Origin: Halarchaeum rubridurum
Lineage (GTDB): Archaea; Halobacteriota; Halobacteria; Halobacteriales; Halobacteriaceae
Assembly (NCBI RefSeq): GCF_014647115.1
Contig: NZ_BMOO01000006.1
Location: 1 to 64,000, forward strand
DNA length: 64,000 bases
Reading direction: 5' to 3'
The notes beneath the pieces are model-generated. The model was given only the letters and a program-made list of their open reading frames with translations, searched no databases and was not told the DNA's origin. Below, one piece after another: positions 62,350-64,000 of this stretch. The position numbers and the translations under genes were made by a program. Each line of letters starts with the position of its first letter. Position 1 is the first letter of the stretch.

Positions 62350-62631
62350 TTACTTGACGACTGCTTCGTCCCGGACCAGTTCTGCGAGCGCGTCCTCGAG
62401 CGACCCGTGGAACTGCCAACTCGCCTGCTCGAAGGCCTCGTCGGTCGGGCCGTCCCAGCGAGGGAACGCGGAGTGACCGCTCACTTTGACTGTCCACTCG
62501 GTCGGCTCGTCGAACGGGTTCTCCGTCGGGAGTTCCACGACGGAGAGGTACTCCTCGTCGCCGTGGATGCCATCGGCCGGATTCTCGATGCCGTGTCCGA
62601 GCAGGAACAGCGGCTGGTCGAGGTGCTCCAT
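62350..62631 (-). CDS. small conserved haloarchaeal protein
   Basis: 93 residues (MEHLDQPLFLLGHGIENPAD). It contains EYLSVVELPTENPFDEPTEW and the tail GSLEDALAELVRDEAVVK, a small acidic alpha-beta protein with no recognised motif. It lies just upstream of the HTH gene on the same strand (45 bp gap) and could be cotranscribed. The ISH3-type element begins just beyond its start. Confidence 0.55.
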   Translation of the reverse strand: MEHLDQPLFLLGHGIENPADGIHGDEEYLSVVELPTENPFDEPTEWTVKVSGHSAFPRWDGPTDEAFEQASWQFHGSLEDALAELVRDEAVVK

Positions 62632-62700
62632 ATTCGGTAGTTCCCATCAAGTCAGGGGATAGTCACAACTGATGAGGTTAGATTCTCGGGAAGCGTCTGG

Positions 62701-63882
62701 ATGGGTGTTGTGAAATCGCTATACCATCCAGACACTGTTCTTACGGCCTCTGACCTTGAAACCTTAGCGGAGGATCTCCTCTCAGAGATACCGATCCCCG
62801 GAGTCGAAGGCTGCGGCTTCGACTCCGGGATCATCCGTCGAACACTCCTGCAAGCCGCTGTCGATCAGAAATCCATCAAGGCTGTCACCGACACCACTCG
62901 TGGAACCTACTCCGACGATTACACCCTCAAACAACTGCACACCGTTCCAGCAGACGACCTCGAACCCGCTGTCAACGACATCTTCGCTCAACAGGCGGCG
63001 ATGATCCTCGGCCCCGGCCCGAGGATCATCTGCCTCGACTTCGTCGATATCCACTACCACGGTTGTCCACACGCTGACGCTAGCGAACTCTGTCACACGA
63101 AACCCCGCGATGGCACCAGCAAGTGCCATCGCTACCTCGCTGGATTCGTCCTCTGCCGGGCGAAACCACTTGTCGTTGCAGTCACTCCCGTCCGTGGTGA
63201 TGAATCGAAAAGCGACGCGGTCGAGCGACTGCTCGACCACGTCGCGGCCCTCCCGTTCACCGTGGCTGGACTTCTCGCCTACCGCGGCTTCTACAACGGC
63301 GCATCAATCGAGCGACTGGATGCCCTGGCACCAGTCGCTCTTCCGATCGTCCGCCGTGGGAAGCAGATGGCCGAGAAACTGGACACGACCGTCTCTTACT
63401 GGACAGAGTACGTGATGTACAAGGGAAGCGAGCGGGAACTGCGCTTCCCGCTCGCGGTCTGTGTCTCCTACCAACAAGGCAACCGAGGGAAACACGGGTT
63501 GCTCGTGCGGGCCTACGTGGCGTGCGATCTGACTGATCGCACGCCGAAGGAAGTCGAAGCTCTCTACCAGAAACGCTCAGCCATCGAGACAGCCTTCCGG
63601 ACGATGCGTGAAGCGCGTGCGCGGACAAGTACAACCGATCCAGCCGTTCGGTTGTTGTTCATCCTCGTGAGCTTCCTGCTACGGAACCTCTGGGTGATTG
63701 TCCGATGGGGCGTGCTCGCCACGCCGCGACGCGGCGGGCGAGCACTACCCGTCTGGTTCCGCTTCGAGGTGTTCCGGGAGTGGGTTGATCACGCTCTTGA
63801 CGACACCTTGAGCCGGAAGTGGGAAGCACCAACCAACGGTGTCGGAATCCCGGCGATCTACAGCGCGCTGGACGCGGGCTGA
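62701..63882 (+). CDS. ISH3-family transposase
   Basis: 393 residues. The start MGVVKSLYHPDTVLTASDLE and the IRRTLLQAAVDQKSIKAVTD block are typical of ISH3-type transposases. DDE residues are visible in CLDFVDIHYHG (about 117-127), LAYRGFYNG and SAIETAFRTMREARAR. Full length, so probably functional. The terminal repeats could not be located with certainty; the right end may lie beyond the window. It is the last gene of the window. Confidence 0.88.
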   Translation: MGVVKSLYHPDTVLTASDLETLAEDLLSEIPIPGVEGCGFDSGIIRRTLLQAAVDQKSIKAVTDTTRGTYSDDYTLKQLHTVPADDLEPAVNDIFAQQAAMILGPGPRIICLDFVDIHYHGCPHADASELCHTKPRDGTSKCHRYLAGFVLCRAKPLVVAVTPVRGDESKSDAVERLLDHVAALPFTVAGLLAYRGFYNGASIERLDALAPVALPIVRRGKQMAEKLDTTVSYWTEYVMYKGSERELRFPLAVCVSYQQGNRGKHGLLVRAYVACDLTDRTPKEVEALYQKRSAIETAFRTMREARARTSTTDPAVRLLFILVSFLLRNLWVIVRWGVLATPRRGGRALPVWFRFEVFREWVDHALDDTLSRKWEAPTNGVGIPAIYSALDAG

Positions 63883-64000
63883 AGCTGCCCGCGTCCAGCG
63901 GCAGCCCTGTACATGAGCGACAGCTTCGCCTCTTGTCTGGGCTGACGGCGCTCTCACTGGCGTGAGACCGCCGTCTTTGTTCGACTCGATGAATCGGTCG

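Overview
The window is haloarchaeal. Coding regions are GC-rich with acidic, Asp/Glu-rich products. There are two Orc1/Cdc6 initiator genes with iteron-like origin repeats, a TFB transcription factor, haloarchaea-restricted small proteins, and terminal repeats typical of halophile insertion sequences. It reads as a megaplasmid, or a plasmid integrated into a replicon, carrying metal resistance, plasmid maintenance genes and a large defence island. No rRNA, tRNA or CRISPR array was seen.

Layout. 1-2.4 kb: an IS end, a truncated gene, a 125-bp MITE with a perfect 8-bp target duplication, and three small membrane or cox-cluster-type genes. 2.5-8.5 kb: a metal efflux cassette (double-HMA CPC zinc/cadmium-type P-type ATPase, CzcD-like carrier, atypical CPV P-type ATPase). 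8.6-9.1 kb: a decayed IS630-type transposase cut by another MITE. 9.1-12 kb: an AAA ATPase and a ParA pair with repeats upstream. 12-15.3 kb: origin 1, with Orc1/Cdc6, ORB-like repeats, an AT-rich segment and a 45-bp tandem array. 15.3-25.7 kb: mostly minus-strand plasmid accessory genes (SWIM protein, PadR, ArdC-like metallopeptidase, TFB, a two-gene HTH/TumE-like pair, HicB). Two repeated DNA signatures are interspersed here: a 42-bp dyad with arms ttaaccaaca/tgttggttaa (six copies counting one at 29.0 kb), and a G/C hairpin ending in gacaaac just upstream of start codons (seven copies counting one at 33.5 kb). 25.9-29.6 kb: origin 2, with a second Orc1/Cdc6 and three families of short repeats. 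29.6-32.7 kb: a tandem GIY-YIG-like gene split by an ISH8-type IS, whose transposase is itself split by a MITE; both insertions can be reversed in frame on paper.

The most interesting part is 34.1-59.6 kb. It resembles a class 1 DISARM system (helicase DrmA, DUF1998 DrmB, phospholipase-D DrmC, adenine methylase DrmMI, SNF2 helicase DrmD), but it also holds a 905-residue GHKL-type ATPase as first gene, an Nmad3-like gene on the opposite strand and a DrmMII-type cytosine methylase at the end. Directly upstream lies a second cytosine-5 methylase with a glycosylase-like N-terminal half, divergent from a Mig/MutY-type mismatch glycosylase; this pairing makes sense for repairing deaminated 5-methylcytosine. 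A DUF262-HNH nuclease follows. The target-recognition part of DrmMI is AT-rich inside a GC-rich gene, which suggests specificity exchange. A 426-bp mobile cassette with its own small ORF sits 9 bp after the last methylase.

59.9-64 kb: a possibly Tat-exported protein, a membrane-protein remnant, a HTH regulator, a small conserved protein and an ISH3-family transposase.
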